From positions 1 through 64,000 of the forward strand of contig NZ_WNKU01000008.1 in the NCBI RefSeq assembly GCF_009720735.1: a stretch of 64,000 nt of DNA, given 5' to 3'. Of the stretch, positions 42,072 to 52,921 are shown in pieces. Each line of letters begins with the position of its first letter. The first letter of the stretch is position 1. Origin of the DNA: Heliobacterium mobile. GTDB taxonomy: Bacteria > Bacillota > Desulfitobacteriia > Heliobacteriales > Heliobacteriaceae. The translations under genes and the position numbers were made by a program. A model generated the notes under the pieces. The model was not told the DNA's origin and did no database searches. It was given only the letters and a program-made list of their open reading frames with translations.

Positions 42072-43580
42072 TCATTTCCTAGAACCTGTCCCGTTGGCCA
42101 AACGAGCGGCTCGGTGGCCCCATTCCCGCAGCGCCTCGATGCGCTGCCGGGTGATTTCGCTGCGGCACATAGGGATGATCAACCGAGCGGCCTGCAGGAT
42201 GTCCTCTGTGTTGACTTCCCGCTTGTCATCGCTCCAGGCATGAAACATGCCCATGATGACAGCTTCCTCGATTTCGGCACCAGAAAACCCTTCGGCAGCC
42301 TGAGACAGTACTTCTAAGTTAAAAGACTGAGGATCGCGACGGCGGCGGCGGAGTTGAGCCTCAAAGATCTGCATCCGCTCTTCTGCGTCAGGTAGATCGA
42401 CGAAGAATATTTCATCGAAGCGTCCCTTCCGTAAAAATTCGGGAGGAAGCTGGCTCACATCGTTCGCTGTCGCCACGACGAAGACAGGGCTCTTTTTCTC
42501 CTGCATCCAGGTCAAGAAATGGCCGAAAACCCGTGCGGTGACACCCGAGTCGGTACGGTTGCTGGACTGCACCCCAGCTAAACCTTTTTCAATTTCATCG
42601 ATCCAAAGGACTGCCGGCGATACAGCTTCCGCCACCGCTAAGGCATTGCGAGTGTTCGCCTCAGTCTCTCCGACAAAGGAACTGAACAGTCGTCCCGCAT
42701 CCAGACGGAGTAAGGGCTTTTGCCACTCCGATGCCAATGCTTTGGCCGAAAGACTCTTGCCGCAGCCTGGAACCCCGACGAGCAGAACGCCCCGGGGAAA
42801 GGGAAGACCGTACGCTTGCGCCTCTGGGGAAAAGGCGGATACGCGTGTACGGAGCCACTGTTTCAGCACGGCCAGCCCTCCGACGGAGGACATATCCAAG
42901 CCGGCGTTGACGATTTCCAAGACGCCGCTCTTATGGATGATCTGTTCCTTTTCCTTCATGATGATGGCCGGATCAAAGCTCTTCATCATGGCTAGGGATA
43001 GGGAAAAAGCGTTTTCTGCTTCACTCAAAGTGAGCCCCAGTGCGGCATCAGCGACAGCGGTGATGTCCTCAGGTATCTCCACCTGAGCCGCTTGGGACAC
43101 TTTTCGAATGACTGGTTCCATCTCCTCCCGTCCGGGAAAGGGAATGGTTGTTATCGCAATTTCCCGCTCTAATTCTACGGGAATATCCATCACAGACGAG
43201 ATAAAGACGAAGACGATACCTCTTCGCTTTTGTACTTGGAACATATCTTTCGCCGTCCGCCACACATCCGGGGAGCGCCAATAAGGATGAAAGTCGAGCA
43301 GGCAGTAGATCGTGTTCGGCAAAAGTTGTGCTGACTTGTTCAAGGCTTCTACTGGATCGGTCGCCTTAAGTCGGGCTTTTTCTACCATACCCATTCCAGC
43401 AGAAGCACTTTTGTCAATATGCAAATAGTGCAAATGGTTTGTCGTTGTCCAAGCTGCCACGTTCATGCTGAATCGTCGGGCAATCCGTTGACATTCTGAC
43501 AGTACCCGCTTTTCTTCCGGTGAGAGTACAGCCACAGCCGGGTAGCCGGACTTTATGTAGTTTTCTAGCATCAATCGCAA
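42072..43580 (-). CDS. Ycf46-like AAA+ ATPase
   Basis: 502 residues. The N-terminal 240 residues have a degenerate P-loop fold as in Ycf46 ([42 protein letters not shown]). The active AAA+ module follows: [18 protein letters not shown] (Walker A), [13 protein letters not shown] (Walker B), [31 protein letters not shown] (sensor 1 and Arg finger), and [11 protein letters not shown] (sensor 2). In cyanobacteria Ycf46 affects CO2 uptake and photosynthetic control. Target here unknown; likely a remodelling ATPase for or with the DUF1257 partner. Confidence 0.88.
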   Translation of the reverse strand: MRLMLENYIKSGYPAVAVLSPEEKRVLSECQRIARRFSMNVAAWTTTNHLHYLHIDKSASAGMGMVEKARLKATDPVEALNKSAQLLPNTIYCLLDFHPYWRSPDVWRTAKDMFQVQKRRGIVFVFISSVMDIPVELEREIAITTIPFPGREEMEPVIRKVSQAAQVEIPEDITAVADAALGLTLSEAENAFSLSLAMMKSFDPAIIMKEKEQIIHKSGVLEIVNAGLDMSSVGGLAVLKQWLRTRVSAFSPEAQAYGLPFPRGVLLVGVPGCGKSLSAKALASEWQKPLLRLDAGRLFSSFVGETEANTRNALAVAEAVSPAVLWIDEIEKGLAGVQSSNRTDSGVTARVFGHFLTWMQEKKSPVFVVATANDVSQLPPEFLRKGRFDEIFFVDLPDAEERMQIFEAQLRRRRRDPQSFNLEVLSQAAEGFSGAEIEEAVIMGMFHAWSDDKREVNTEDILQAARLIIPMCRSEITRQRIEALREWGHRAARLANGTGSRK

Positions 43581-43674
43581 TCACTCCCTATGAAACTTGC
43601 TTTTCTATTTACGCCTTTTTTCGTTGAAATCCTTCTTTTCGCCCTATTTGTGAGGAATCCGGAATCGAATCCAG

Positions 43675-43716
43675 CAAAAGACCTCTCGAGACGATCGTCC
43701 CGGGAGGTCTTTTGCT
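43675..43716. terminator. Bidirectional terminator
   Basis: AAAAGACCTC and GAGGTCTTTTG arms with an inner CGAGACGATCGTCCCG hairpin. It lies between the nucleotidyltransferase gene (which ends at 43784) and the AAA+ operon. Confidence 0.75.
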
Positions 43717-43783
43717 CATTCTCTCTACGTAGATTTTCGATTGCTATGTTAACTCATATGGGATTCAAGATAGTTAGCTTTCG

Positions 43784-44515
43784 TTAGATAACCATCTTCA
43801 ATTCCTGTCTTAGCATTCCCTTTTCGATATCAATATGGACCTGACGATACTGTTCCATAGTTCCGATGTCTTTCCAATACCCGTCGGCTCGCACCCCATA
43901 AAAAAGTCGACCCTCAGCTAATAATCGGGGGAACAGTTGCTTTGAAAAATCATAAAAGCCGCTGGGAATGTGCTGGAAGATTTCCGGTTCCATCACGTAA
44001 ATTCCCGTATTGATCGTGTTGGAAAAGACCTCTTCCGGTTTCGGCTTTTCAATAAAATGACGAATTCGGCCCTCTTCGTCAGTGATGACGATGCCGAATT
44101 GGGTAGGGTCTTCCACTTGTGTCAACGCCATCGTGGCCAGGGCCCTTTTTTCCTGGTGATGGCTGATCACCTTTCCGAGGTCGATATCGGTAATCCCGTC
44201 TCCACTGATCACCAGAAAGGGTTCGGTCAGAAAGTCCTGAGCCTGCTTAACTGATCCGGCCGTTCCCAAGGGCTCCGTCTCCATATAATAGTGAAAGCGG
44301 ACACCAAAACGAGAACCATCGCCAAAATAGTTTGTAATGATTTTCGGTTGATAGCATAAGGTCACAGCGATTTCCTGAATTCCATATTGTTTAATTAAAT
44401 TTACAGCGTATTCCATGGCCGGTCGTCCATGTATAGGGACCATCGGTTTGGGCATAGAATCGGTTAATGGGCGAAGTCTCGATCCGAGACCGCCCGCCAT
44501 AATCACGGCTTTCAT
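43784..44515 (-). CDS. Sugar-1-phosphate nucleotidyltransferase
   Basis: 243 residues from ATG 44515, where the family begins (MKAVIMAGGLGSRLRPLTDSMPK); AAGGAG is 14 bases upstream, a long spacing. The GGxGxRLxPLT-PK signature binds the NTP, and VISGDGITDIDL holds the metal Asp. FIEKPKPEEV and NTGIYVMEPEIF follow. It is the mannose-1-phosphate guanylyltransferase / glucose-1-phosphate thymidylyltransferase type, without the C-terminal acyltransferase repeat. The sugar cannot be named. No other glycan genes are near. Confidence 0.88.
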   Translation of the reverse strand: MKAVIMAGGLGSRLRPLTDSMPKPMVPIHGRPAMEYAVNLIKQYGIQEIAVTLCYQPKIITNYFGDGSRFGVRFHYYMETEPLGTAGSVKQAQDFLTEPFLVISGDGITDIDLGKVISHHQEKRALATMALTQVEDPTQFGIVITDEEGRIRHFIEKPKPEEVFSNTINTGIYVMEPEIFQHIPSGFYDFSKQLFPRLLAEGRLFYGVRADGYWKDIGTMEQYRQVHIDIEKGMLRQELKMVI

Positions 44516-44778
44516 AGGCTTTACGGCATCTCCTTCAACACGAAAGTTTGGTAACCACACTGTTCAGTCTATTGCACAGAAGAAAAATGTTGCTTAGTAT
44601 TTCTTCCACATTCTAAAAATTTATCAGGAATAAAAGCAGGAAAAACAAAACAACCCTACTTCGTTAAAGATTGTTTCCATATCCCCTATCACCCAATAAT
44701 ATTTTTAATTTCAAAAATATGTTAAAATTATGTAGTTCGATGGAGTTGGGTAGCTTACGTAAGGAGGGATTGACAAGT

Positions 44779-46488
44779 TTGACTTGGGCAAGAAGTATCC
44801 GAACCAAGATAATTCTGGGCCTCATGACGAGTATTCTGATCATTTCGCTGAGCATCATCGTCATAACCTATTTCTCTTCCAAAGAGTACTTGATAAAGAG
44901 TGCACAAGAAAAGTTAGAATCAGACTTACAACTTGGGTATGCCTATCTCGACCAAAAGTATCCAGGTCCATGGGAAATCAAACAGGGCGATTTATATAAG
45001 GGGAATGAAAAGATTAACGGAAACTTTTCCATCGTTGACGAGATCGGAACCATGACCGGCGGTGATACGGTCACCCTATTTCAAGGAGAAACGCGTGTCG
45101 CCACAAACGTGAAAAATGAAGATGGAAGCCGTGCTGTGGGTACGAAGGTATCTGAAACAGTAGCCCAGCGGATATTTGAACAGAAACAACGATACTTGGG
45201 TCGAGCAAACGTCGTCGGTAACTGGAATCAAACCGCCTATGAGCCTATCACTAATGCTAAGGGTGAAACCATAGGCATCTGGTATGTCGGCGTCCCTGAA
45301 AAGACTTATCTTGCTTTAGCCAAAAGTATGATGTTCGAGAGCCTATCGATCGTAATCGGTCTATCTGTCGTCATCATGAGTTTCAGCTTTTGGTTTTTAC
45401 GAAGGACAATCGGTACTCCTCTTGGGTTACTTCAAACAGAATTCTCTAAACTAGCCGATAGTCACGGAGACTTAACGAAAGAGATTTGTTTTAATAGTAA
45501 TGATGAATTCGGTGATTTGGCTCAATCGGTCAATCAGTTTCTCGTAAACCTTCGAGAAATCTTGAGCAATATACGTTTAGAATCGTTGCGTTTGGCCCAA
45601 ATATCGCAGGACTTATCCTATGTGGCTCACATCACTGAGAAAACTTCCGATACCATTGCCTGCACCATGCGCGAATCTACCATAAGTGCCTCCTCCCAAT
45701 CGGAATATGCCAACAATATCTTGAAAATGATGACCGATGCTCGCAGGATTATTGAACTTGGTCAACAAGAGATAAGCTCCTCTGTAACCAGTGCTTCTGA
45801 GTCAACACAATCAACCCAAAAGGGTTGCCTTATAATTAATGATGCCTATGAACATCTAAACGAGTTAACTGAGACCGTACAAATCGCCACCTCTACAATG
45901 AACAGGCTCCATAGCTATTCAGAGGAAATAAGCAAAATTGTTACCATGATCACCGACATCGCTAATCAAACAAATCTGCTTTCCTTCAATGCAGCGATTG
46001 AAGCAGCTCGAGCTGGCGAAAAAGGAAAGGGGTTTTCTATCGTTGCAGAAGAAGTTCGCCTGTTAGCAGAAGATTCGAAAAAATCCTCTGCTCAGATTGA
46101 AAGGATTATCGGACGTATAAAAAGCGAGACCTCTCAGGCACTTCAATCTATCCAAGGCAGCTTGATCGCCGTAGAGCAACAGGCCGAATTTATCAATCGC
46201 ATAGGTCGATCATTGACCGATATTGACAGGAATGCCTGCAAGACAGAGTCCGATGCCAAGCGTATTCAACAGTTCTTCGCTTCTCTTTTGTCTACTATTG
46301 AGCAAGTTGAAAATGCTATTCAAGGCATAACCATGAACCTCGAAGAAGCCGTATCTGCCTCAGAAGAGGTATCTGCGTCGGTAACTGAACAATCATCGAT
46401 GGTAGACGACATCGCCCATCGTTCGGAAGATTTATCCCTGTTAGCGACAAAACTTCAACATCAAATTTCAGGTTTTAAGTTAAACTAG
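44779..46488 (+). CDS. Cache-HAMP methyl-accepting chemotaxis protein
   Basis: 569 residues from TTG 44779, ten bases after AAGGAGGG. Membrane segment at about 10-32 (IILGLMTSILIISLSIIVIT), an outer single-Cache sensor (YAYLDQKYPGPWEIKQGDLY, TMTGGDTVTLFQGETRVAT, GIWYVGVPE), a second membrane segment (ESLSIVIGLSVVIMSFSFWF), a HAMP, and the signalling domain with [23 protein letters not shown]. The Cache type with GGD--TLF is common in Firmicute receptors for small organic ligands. The ligand is unknown. Confidence 0.93.
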   Translation: MTWARSIRTKIILGLMTSILIISLSIIVITYFSSKEYLIKSAQEKLESDLQLGYAYLDQKYPGPWEIKQGDLYKGNEKINGNFSIVDEIGTMTGGDTVTLFQGETRVATNVKNEDGSRAVGTKVSETVAQRIFEQKQRYLGRANVVGNWNQTAYEPITNAKGETIGIWYVGVPEKTYLALAKSMMFESLSIVIGLSVVIMSFSFWFLRRTIGTPLGLLQTEFSKLADSHGDLTKEICFNSNDEFGDLAQSVNQFLVNLREILSNIRLESLRLAQISQDLSYVAHITEKTSDTIACTMRESTISASSQSEYANNILKMMTDARRIIELGQQEISSSVTSASESTQSTQKGCLIINDAYEHLNELTETVQIATSTMNRLHSYSEEISKIVTMITDIANQTNLLSFNAAIEAARAGEKGKGFSIVAEEVRLLAEDSKKSSAQIERIIGRIKSETSQALQSIQGSLIAVEQQAEFINRIGRSLTDIDRNACKTESDAKRIQQFFASLLSTIEQVENAIQGITMNLEEAVSASEEVSASVTEQSSMVDDIAHRSEDLSLLATKLQHQISGFKLN

Positions 46489-46490
46489 TA

Positions 46491-46530
46491 AAAAAGACCT
46501 GCTGTAACCATTTTCGGTCCAGCAGGTCTT
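46491..46530. terminator. Rho-independent terminator of the chemoreceptor gene
   Basis: AAGACCTGCTG and CAGCAGGTCTT arms, 15-base loop, T-rich both sides. Confidence 0.75.
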
Positions 46531-46563
46531 GCCGATTATTATTTTATATGCTAGGAAGGAGGG

Positions 46564-47331
46564 GTGTTCCTGGACGCCTATACACGGCAAATCTACCACA
46601 TGCTGACTCAATGGGATCGGGAGATGTTGAAGAAAAAAACCGGTCTCGTAGATCGGATGGTTCGTCAGATGCAAAAAAAGATCGACAACCTCATCCCCGA
46701 AAAAGTGCACGCTACTGTAACGACCGCCTTAGAAGTCGCAATCAAAGCGTTTATGACCGGAGTATCTTTGCTGCCTGTGCCATCTGAACCGCGGCCAGCC
46801 ACGTTGCAGTTAATGGATGAGCAAGCTTCCGCTATCATTCAAAAGTATAAAAAAGTGGCCGCCATTGAAGGCACTGGCACGGGAATGGGTGGAATCCTAT
46901 TGGCCGCCATCGATTTTCCAGCCCTTATCGCCATAAAAATTAAAATGCTCCAGGAGATGGCCTGGGCCTACGGATATGATATTCGCAGACCCACGGAGCG
47001 GTACTACCTCATCCATCTGTTTCTTCTCGCCTTCGCTTCCGGTGAGTCTCAACAACGGATCTACCGTAAAATTCGCCACTGGGACAGACTTCCTATAATG
47101 GCTCGTCCCTCGGCCGACCTAGACTTTGACTGGCGAGAATTTTATACAGAATATCGTGAAGGAATTGAAACGAAAAAAACACTGGGTTTCATCCCCGTCA
47201 TCGGAACGCCTGTAAGCGCATGGGCGAACTTTTCCTTGACAGGCACGTTAGGTGAAGTGGCGCAAAACGCTTTTCGACTTCGCTACCTGCAGTCCCTCTG
47301 CATTGAAGAACTATATGCCGATCCGAGGTAA
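46564..47331 (+). CDS. EcsC family protein
   Basis: 255 residues from GTG 46564, just behind AAGGAGGG. The EcsC fold is visible: IPEKVHATVTTALEVAIKAF, EGTGTGMGGILLAAIDFPAL, IKIKMLQEMAWAYGYD, and GFIPVIGTPVSAWANFSLT. EcsC of B. subtilis is linked to the EcsAB ABC transporter; alone its role is unknown. It converges with the MFS gene with one base between stops. Confidence 0.9.
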   Translation: MFLDAYTRQIYHMLTQWDREMLKKKTGLVDRMVRQMQKKIDNLIPEKVHATVTTALEVAIKAFMTGVSLLPVPSEPRPATLQLMDEQASAIIQKYKKVAAIEGTGTGMGGILLAAIDFPALIAIKIKMLQEMAWAYGYDIRRPTERYYLIHLFLLAFASGESQQRIYRKIRHWDRLPIMARPSADLDFDWREFYTEYREGIETKKTLGFIPVIGTPVSAWANFSLTGTLGEVAQNAFRLRYLQSLCIEELYADPR

Positions 47332-47332
47332 C

Positions 47333-48517
47333 TCAGCTCGGGGCTGTTTCCGATCTTGCCCCCTCAATGAGGAAAAACAGCACTGCCGGTATGACGACAA
47401 CGACGCTACAGAACAGGTACATGGTATGTAATCCCACCATTTTGGCGATATAGCCGAGAACGATGGAACCTAAGCCAATTCCCAAGTCAAAAGCGCTGAG
47501 AACCGTACCGTTCGCCGCACCCCTTCGATAAGGGGGCACCCGATTGATCGCCATCGCCATCAACGTAGGCTGGACAATACCAAATCCGACTCCCATCATG
47601 ACTGCCGAGAGAACAAAACCGGTGTAACCGTGAGACAGGAAAAGCAGCACTAGCGCCGCTGCGATGCCGCTGTATCCGATGGCCATGATCTGCCGAGGCC
47701 CTTTTCGGTCGAAGGATTTCCCGGCCCAGGGCCGAACGATGAGCAAAGTCAAGGCAAAGATCAGAAAATAGCTTCCGGCGTTTTGAATCCCGTTCTCCTT
47801 CCCATAGAGGGTGATAAAGGAAACAATACCGCCATAGACGATAGCGATAAAAAACATATTCCCTGAAAGGGAAAAGACCTGTCTTTCAAAGAGACTGTTT
47901 AACCCAAAGGCAGGTTTCTCCTTGCTCATCTCCCCGCCTTTGTGGGCGCTTTCGTCATAATCGATACCGAAAACACAGAGCAAGGCCCCAAAAGCCAGGA
48001 GAAGACTTCCTGAGAAGAGAAGGGAAAATCCGGAATAATTCAAGATAGCGAGCCCTAAACTCGGCCCTAAAGCCATAGCCAAGGTGTTGGAAAGGCCATA
48101 ATAACCCATCCCTTCCCCTCGACGTACTGGAGGAACCACATCAGACGCTACCGTACCGGCCCCTGTCGTGGTAAATCCCCAGGTCATTCCGTGGATCGCC
48201 CGCAACAAAAAGAGTATCACCAAACCGGTGACGGCATGGTAGGCAGCAGTCACTATGCAATAAGCGATGAGCGCAAAGAGCAAGATCTTTTTTCGGCCGA
48301 CCGCATCGAGCAGGTAACCCGAAAAAGGACGCACAAGCACTGCCGTCAGCGAAAGAATGCCAATGACATAGCCGACACTGCTCTCGTCCCCTTTTAATGT
48401 ATTGGTCACATAGACAGGCAGTGTCGGTAAAAGGAAATAAAAACTCGTGAACATCAATAAGTTGATTAGACAGATAAAAATAAAATCTTTTGTCCACAAC
48501 GCTTGTTTGTTCTCCAT
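47333..48517 (-). CDS. MFS transporter
   Basis: 394 residues with about twelve membrane segments. Loop 2-3 motif GYLLDAVGRKKILL is the MFS signature, repeated in the second half as GKSFDRKGPRQIMA. SNTLAMALGPSLGLAIL fits drug/proton antiporter types. It resembles the YfkF/YwoG group of Bacillus. The substrate is unknown. Confidence 0.9.
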   Translation of the reverse strand: MENKQALWTKDFIFICLINLLMFTSFYFLLPTLPVYVTNTLKGDESSVGYVIGILSLTAVLVRPFSGYLLDAVGRKKILLFALIAYCIVTAAYHAVTGLVILFLLRAIHGMTWGFTTTGAGTVASDVVPPVRRGEGMGYYGLSNTLAMALGPSLGLAILNYSGFSLLFSGSLLLAFGALLCVFGIDYDESAHKGGEMSKEKPAFGLNSLFERQVFSLSGNMFFIAIVYGGIVSFITLYGKENGIQNAGSYFLIFALTLLIVRPWAGKSFDRKGPRQIMAIGYSGIAAALVLLFLSHGYTGFVLSAVMMGVGFGIVQPTLMAMAINRVPPYRRGAANGTVLSAFDLGIGLGSIVLGYIAKMVGLHTMYLFCSVVVVIPAVLFFLIEGARSETAPS

Positions 48518-48678
48518 ATTTGCTCCTTACACCGTTCAGATATGATCGTTATGTACAATAGAGAAGGCTACGATAACCCTGCACTGGATCAGAACATTGA
48601 TTATATAGCATAGTGGGATAGGCAGAGGGGCATGGAAATTGCCCCTCTATGATTGCCTGAAATCAATAGGCCCATTCT

Positions 48679-49896
48679 TTACTCATATCGCAGTGCGTCA
48701 ATAGGATTTAAGCTGGCCGCTTTTCGTGCGGGATAGACCCCGAAAACAATCCCCACAAACATGGAAAAAAGAAAGGCAAAAAGGACCGGTGATAGGCTAA
48801 CCTTGGCGGTTAACGGAGTGAGCCGACTGATCAATTCAGAGCCGCCAAGGCCGATTAGAATGCCGATGATCCCACCGGCTAGGCTTAACACAACCGACTC
48901 GATGAGAAACTGTCGCAATATGATGCCTCGCGTGGCTCCAATGGCTTTTCGAATCCCGATTTCCCGGGTACGTTCCGTCACCGACACCAGCATGATATTC
49001 ATGATGCCAATTCCCCCGACGACCAGGGAGATGGCGGCAATGCCGGCGAGTAATGCCGTCATCATGCTGGTGACCCCTTGAGCCGTATTTAAGATTTGTG
49101 CTTGCGAGGTGATTTGAAAATCATTATCCTCTTTCAGCGGTAGATTGTGTTGAATTCGTATGGCTAAAGTGATATCCGCTTGAGCTTGATCCATCAAGTC
49201 GGATGATTTAGCCGATACGAAAATTGTACTCACTTTGTTCATGTTAAACAAGCGGTTCATCGCCGTAGTCACAGGAATAATGATGCGATCGTCTGAACTC
49301 ATCCCTCCTACGCTGCCCTGGCTAGCCAAGATCCCAATAATCGTAAAAGGCATCTGGTTAACCTCAATTTTTTTGCCGATGACCTGCGCATTGGGATCTC
49401 CAAATAGATTGGCTACCACATCTGTTCCCACCACAGCCACGTTCGCTTGTCCTTGAACTTCAAACTTACTGAAAAACCGGCCCGATTGTAAATCGGTACT
49501 GCGTACCTTCGGGTAATCGGCATTCGTTCCTTCGATGCTGGTAGAGCTATTCTCATTGCGATATACCACCTGTGCCGTCTTTCGTACATCCGGTGACACG
49601 GCGGATACCGTATTCAGTTTACTGATCGCGTTTACATCATCTAGCGTAAGCGTATTTAAAGAGCCGGCCCCCAATTTTACGCCGCCTTGGGTGGCTTGTC
49701 CCGGTGATACAATCAGCAAATTGCTTCCTAAGCCTTGGATCTGATCGGAGATACTATTGGAAGCACCTTGTCCGATAGCGACCAGCGTGATGACTGCGGC
49801 GACGCCGATGATAATCCCGAGAGCTGTCAAAAAGGAACGCATCTTGTTGACTTTGACGCTTCGGAGGGACAGACGTAGGCTTTCCAAATAATTCAA
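48679..49896 (-). CDS. MacB-type ABC transporter permease
   Basis: 405 residues. N-terminal helix (MRSFLTALGIIIGVAAVITLVAIGQG), a large outer MacB periplasmic-core-like domain, and three C-terminal helices with VGGIGIMNIMLVSVTERTREIG and a FGVYPARKAASL coupling segment. It lacks its own ATPase, given by the next gene. Family members move signals by a lever action rather than through a pore, and export antibiotics, peptides or act as stress sensors. Confidence 0.93.
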   Translation of the reverse strand: MNYLESLRLSLRSVKVNKMRSFLTALGIIIGVAAVITLVAIGQGASNSISDQIQGLGSNLLIVSPGQATQGGVKLGAGSLNTLTLDDVNAISKLNTVSAVSPDVRKTAQVVYRNENSSTSIEGTNADYPKVRSTDLQSGRFFSKFEVQGQANVAVVGTDVVANLFGDPNAQVIGKKIEVNQMPFTIIGILASQGSVGGMSSDDRIIIPVTTAMNRLFNMNKVSTIFVSAKSSDLMDQAQADITLAIRIQHNLPLKEDNDFQITSQAQILNTAQGVTSMMTALLAGIAAISLVVGGIGIMNIMLVSVTERTREIGIRKAIGATRGIILRQFLIESVVLSLAGGIIGILIGLGGSELISRLTPLTAKVSLSPVLFAFLFSMFVGIVFGVYPARKAASLNPIDALRYE

Positions 49897-50619
49897 CTAC
49901 GCCACCTCCTCAGGGAGGGCCGCCGTCCGGCGATCCAATACCGGACCGTCTTCGATGATCTGTCCGTCCCGGAATCGAACGATTCTTTTGGCGTACTGGG
50001 CAATGTCCGGTTCATGGGTCACTAAGATGACCGTTTTCCCGGCGTCGTTGAGGCGTTGGAAAATACTCATGATTTCCATACTTGTGCGGGTATCCAAGGC
50101 TCCTGTCGGTTCATCAGCCAGAAGAATTACCGGTTCGTTTGCCAGAGCTCTTGCAATGGAGACGCGCTGCTGCTGACCTCCGGAAAGTTCATTCGGTTTG
50201 TTGTGAATCCGTTCGATTAACCCCACCGCTTCTAGTGCATCCAAGGCCCTCCGCCGTCGCTCTTTTGTACCGACACCAGCATAAAGCATGGGAAGTTCCA
50301 CGTTTTCTACGGCTTCCGTCCGAGGAAGCAGGTTGAAACTTTGAAAAACGAATCCGATTTTGTGATTCCGGATTCGAGCAAGTTCGTCGTCATGCGCTTG
50401 CGATATGGCCTGTCCATCAAGAAAATATTCGCCCGATGTAGGTTTATCCAAGCACCCAATCACATTCATCATCGTCGACTTTCCCGAACCAGAAGGTCCC
50501 ATGATGGCGACGAACTCACCCTCATGAATCGCTACGCTTACACCTCGGAGGGCATGAATCTCCTGGTCACCAATGCGGTAGATTTTTTTTAGGTCTTGTA
50601 TCTGAATGACCGAGTTCAC
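49897..50619 (-). CDS. MacB-type ABC transporter ATP-binding protein
   Basis: 240 residues. Walker [14 protein letters not shown]-loop FQSFNLLPR, signature [16 protein letters not shown], Walker [14 protein letters not shown], and H-loop THE. It is of the LolD/MacB group. It is contiguous with the permease gene, two bases after the adaptor gene, so the three form one operon. Confidence 0.96.
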   Translation of the reverse strand: MNSVIQIQDLKKIYRIGDQEIHALRGVSVAIHEGEFVAIMGPSGSGKSTMMNVIGCLDKPTSGEYFLDGQAISQAHDDELARIRNHKIGFVFQSFNLLPRTEAVENVELPMLYAGVGTKERRRRALDALEAVGLIERIHNKPNELSGGQQQRVSIARALANEPVILLADEPTGALDTRTSMEIMSIFQRLNDAGKTVILVTHEPDIAQYAKRIVRFRDGQIIEDGPVLDRRTAALPEEVA

Positions 50620-50621
50620 CT

Positions 50622-52520
50622 TTATTTCCCTCCCTTGGCAGCAAGACCTCCCGTTGCTTTGGAAGACCCGCCGCCGAGGCTAAATCCACCAGTTGCCTTT
50701 TTATCGGCAGAGCTTGGAAGACTCATGGCAACTTTATCTCCTTCGCTCAATCCAGATGTGATTTCGACCCGATCACTGCTAAAAAGACCGGTCGTGATAG
50801 GACGGAACGTAACGTTGGCGTTTGTGCCAGTTGTGGAGCTAGTATTTTTATTTTGCTTTGCCCCACCGTTAGTTCCCGCATCATTGGAATCGGAAACATA
50901 GACGCCGTCCTGCCCATTTACCTCTTTCAACACTTGCGCAGGTACAAACAAGACATTGTTATGAACACCGGTGATAATGGTCACATTCGTCGTCATGCCT
51001 GCTTTCAGCAAGCCTTCGTTGTTATCGACGGAAAGAAGCACGTTATAACTGGTAACACCATTTTGCGTGGTCGCTTCCGGATAAATCATCAGCACTTTCC
51101 CATAAAAAGTCTTATCGGGATAAGCTGAAGAACTGAATTCAGCCTTTTGACCACTTTGCAGTTTACCCACGTCAGTCTGGCTGACTTGAGCCATCACCTG
51201 TAGGTTATGGGTATTCGCATCATTCAAAATAACGACAGGATTGCTGGCCGAGGGAATCTCACCCACTTTGCCATTGACTTGCGTGACGATCGCATCAATC
51301 GGCGATGTCAACGTATAGTTGTTCAAAGTTGCTTGTTGCTGTTGAAGCTGTGCTTGCGCTTGTGCCACTACCGCTTGGGCAGCCAGGATCGTGTTGCTGT
51401 CTGGAGGGGCTTGAACTTGATTGAGTTGGGCTAAGGCAGATTGATACGCCGCTTCCGCTTGATCGACGTTGTTTTTTACGGAATCAAGCTGCGCTTTTGC
51501 CTGTGCTCGGTTTTCGTAATTTTGTTTCGCATAGGATAGATTCTGTTGTGCTGCGTTATAGGCAGCTTGTGCTTGATCCAAAGCGGCTTGGGACTGCTTT
51601 ACAGCCGCCTGCATTTGAGCGACCACATTCGCATCGGGGCCTGCCTCCAGATTATCCAACTGCTTTTGGGCATTCGCCAGATTTGCTCTCGCTTGGTTAT
51701 AAGCAGAACGAGCTTGGTTAAGAACAGATTGAGCTTGATCGATCTGTTTTTGAACATCTAAACTGGTTGAGTTCGAAGAATTATTGGCCGATGTCGCTGT
51801 TGCATAGGCGTAGTCTAACTGATTCTCTGCGTTGTTCAGTTGATCCCGGGCATTATCCAACTGTTCTTGAGCCACATCGACACTCGTTCGGGCTGCATTT
51901 ACGTCTGCGTCGGAAGGCCCTTTTTGGGCGGCAGCCAGTTTCGCATTGGCCCCTTCTAAGCCTGCTTGAGCCGATTGGACTTGAATCTTGGCGTTATCTA
52001 ACTGATTCTGTGCATTGGTCACGGCTTGTTGGGCTGCCGTACGATCATTGTAGAGTACCCATTGATTTTCATAGGCTTGTTTTGTCCCATCCCAAGCGGT
52101 TTTCGCTTTATCTACGCTGGCTTGCTGTACTGCAATCGCCTCTGCGGTAGCTCCCTGGCGGGCTTGGGCCAGTTTTGCCTGGGCAGAGATGACGTTTGCC
52201 TGGGCATTGGCGACTTGTGCTTTTACGGCAAGGTTATCTACAGTGGCTAATACTTGACCCGCTTGGACTTGGTCGCCCACTTTTGCGGTAATCGATGTCA
52301 GTCTACCGGAACTTCCGGAAAAACTCATCTTTATTTGTTCCGGCGTCTGAACAGTACCTGAGGCGGAGACCGTTTCCGTAACATCCCCTCGCTCCACAGA
52401 AGCCCACTGGACCGATAAAGCCTTCTCCTTGGCCGCCACTTCTTTGGCGTATACACCGTAGCCTGTACCAGCGATGAGGAGAACACCGATTCCCACTGCA
52501 ACTAGCTTTCGCTTTACCAT
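50622..52520 (-). CDS. MacA/HlyD-type membrane fusion protein with long coiled-coil hairpin
   Basis: 632 residues; N-terminal membrane anchor ([20 protein letters not shown]). Split lipoyl half-motif ([20 protein letters not shown]), then nearly 300 residues of Ala/Gln/Asn-rich coiled coil, about twice the usual MacA length, then [20 protein letters not shown] and beta-barrel domains. The Gly-rich end ([15 protein letters not shown]) is low-complexity. In a single-membrane cell the hairpin would reach through the wall. First gene of the operon. Confidence 0.93.
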   Translation of the reverse strand: MVKRKLVAVGIGVLLIAGTGYGVYAKEVAAKEKALSVQWASVERGDVTETVSASGTVQTPEQIKMSFSGSSGRLTSITAKVGDQVQAGQVLATVDNLAVKAQVANAQANVISAQAKLAQARQGATAEAIAVQQASVDKAKTAWDGTKQAYENQWVLYNDRTAAQQAVTNAQNQLDNAKIQVQSAQAGLEGANAKLAAAQKGPSDADVNAARTSVDVAQEQLDNARDQLNNAENQLDYAYATATSANNSSNSTSLDVQKQIDQAQSVLNQARSAYNQARANLANAQKQLDNLEAGPDANVVAQMQAAVKQSQAALDQAQAAYNAAQQNLSYAKQNYENRAQAKAQLDSVKNNVDQAEAAYQSALAQLNQVQAPPDSNTILAAQAVVAQAQAQLQQQQATLNNYTLTSPIDAIVTQVNGKVGEIPSASNPVVILNDANTHNLQVMAQVSQTDVGKLQSGQKAEFSSSAYPDKTFYGKVLMIYPEATTQNGVTSYNVLLSVDNNEGLLKAGMTTNVTIITGVHNNVLFVPAQVLKEVNGQDGVYVSDSNDAGTNGGAKQNKNTSSTTGTNANVTFRPITTGLFSSDRVEITSGLSEGDKVAMSLPSSADKKATGGFSLGGGSSKATGGLAAKGGK

Positions 52521-52921
52521 TTCCGGTTTCGCTCTCCTTAATCATAGTTTGATCAGATTAACAGTGCAAAACATAGTGAGATATTTTGCATACAAGAATA
52601 TTACAATTCTGTATGTACGAATACTAGGGCATCTTTACGGGAGCAATCCCATATATATGCAAGTTAGCTGGGTGACGGATATGCAGTATCGAGAAAAACA
52701 GCGAGAGAGACTAAGAAATTCACTAAAATCGATAAGGACGGTACAATCGAGCACATACGGTCTTTCAGTCGCTACCTTCGCCTCTCGAAGCGTTGGAAAC
52801 TCCCGGGAATATCCTCTACAATAGTGATGAGTCAAGTCTTCTTGTAATACACATGAAACTGTGACTGTCATCATGGGGCCAGCACCATAGAGATCACAAC
52901 CACCGGGATTAAGAAGGAGAG
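52521..52921. other. Intergenic region between the divergent efflux operon and CDF gene
   Basis: It should hold both promoters. I see no clear -35/-10 pair and no gene I can support. Confidence 0.4.

Noticed and set aside
48624-48648. Terminator after the MacAB-like operon
   Set aside because: AGAGGGGCA/TGCCCCTCT forms a good stem, but no T run follows on either strand, so I did not list it.
52474-52824. Plus-strand open frame upstream of the CDF gene
   Set aside because: It begins inside the adaptor gene on the other strand, has no ribosome binding site and no protein-like pattern.
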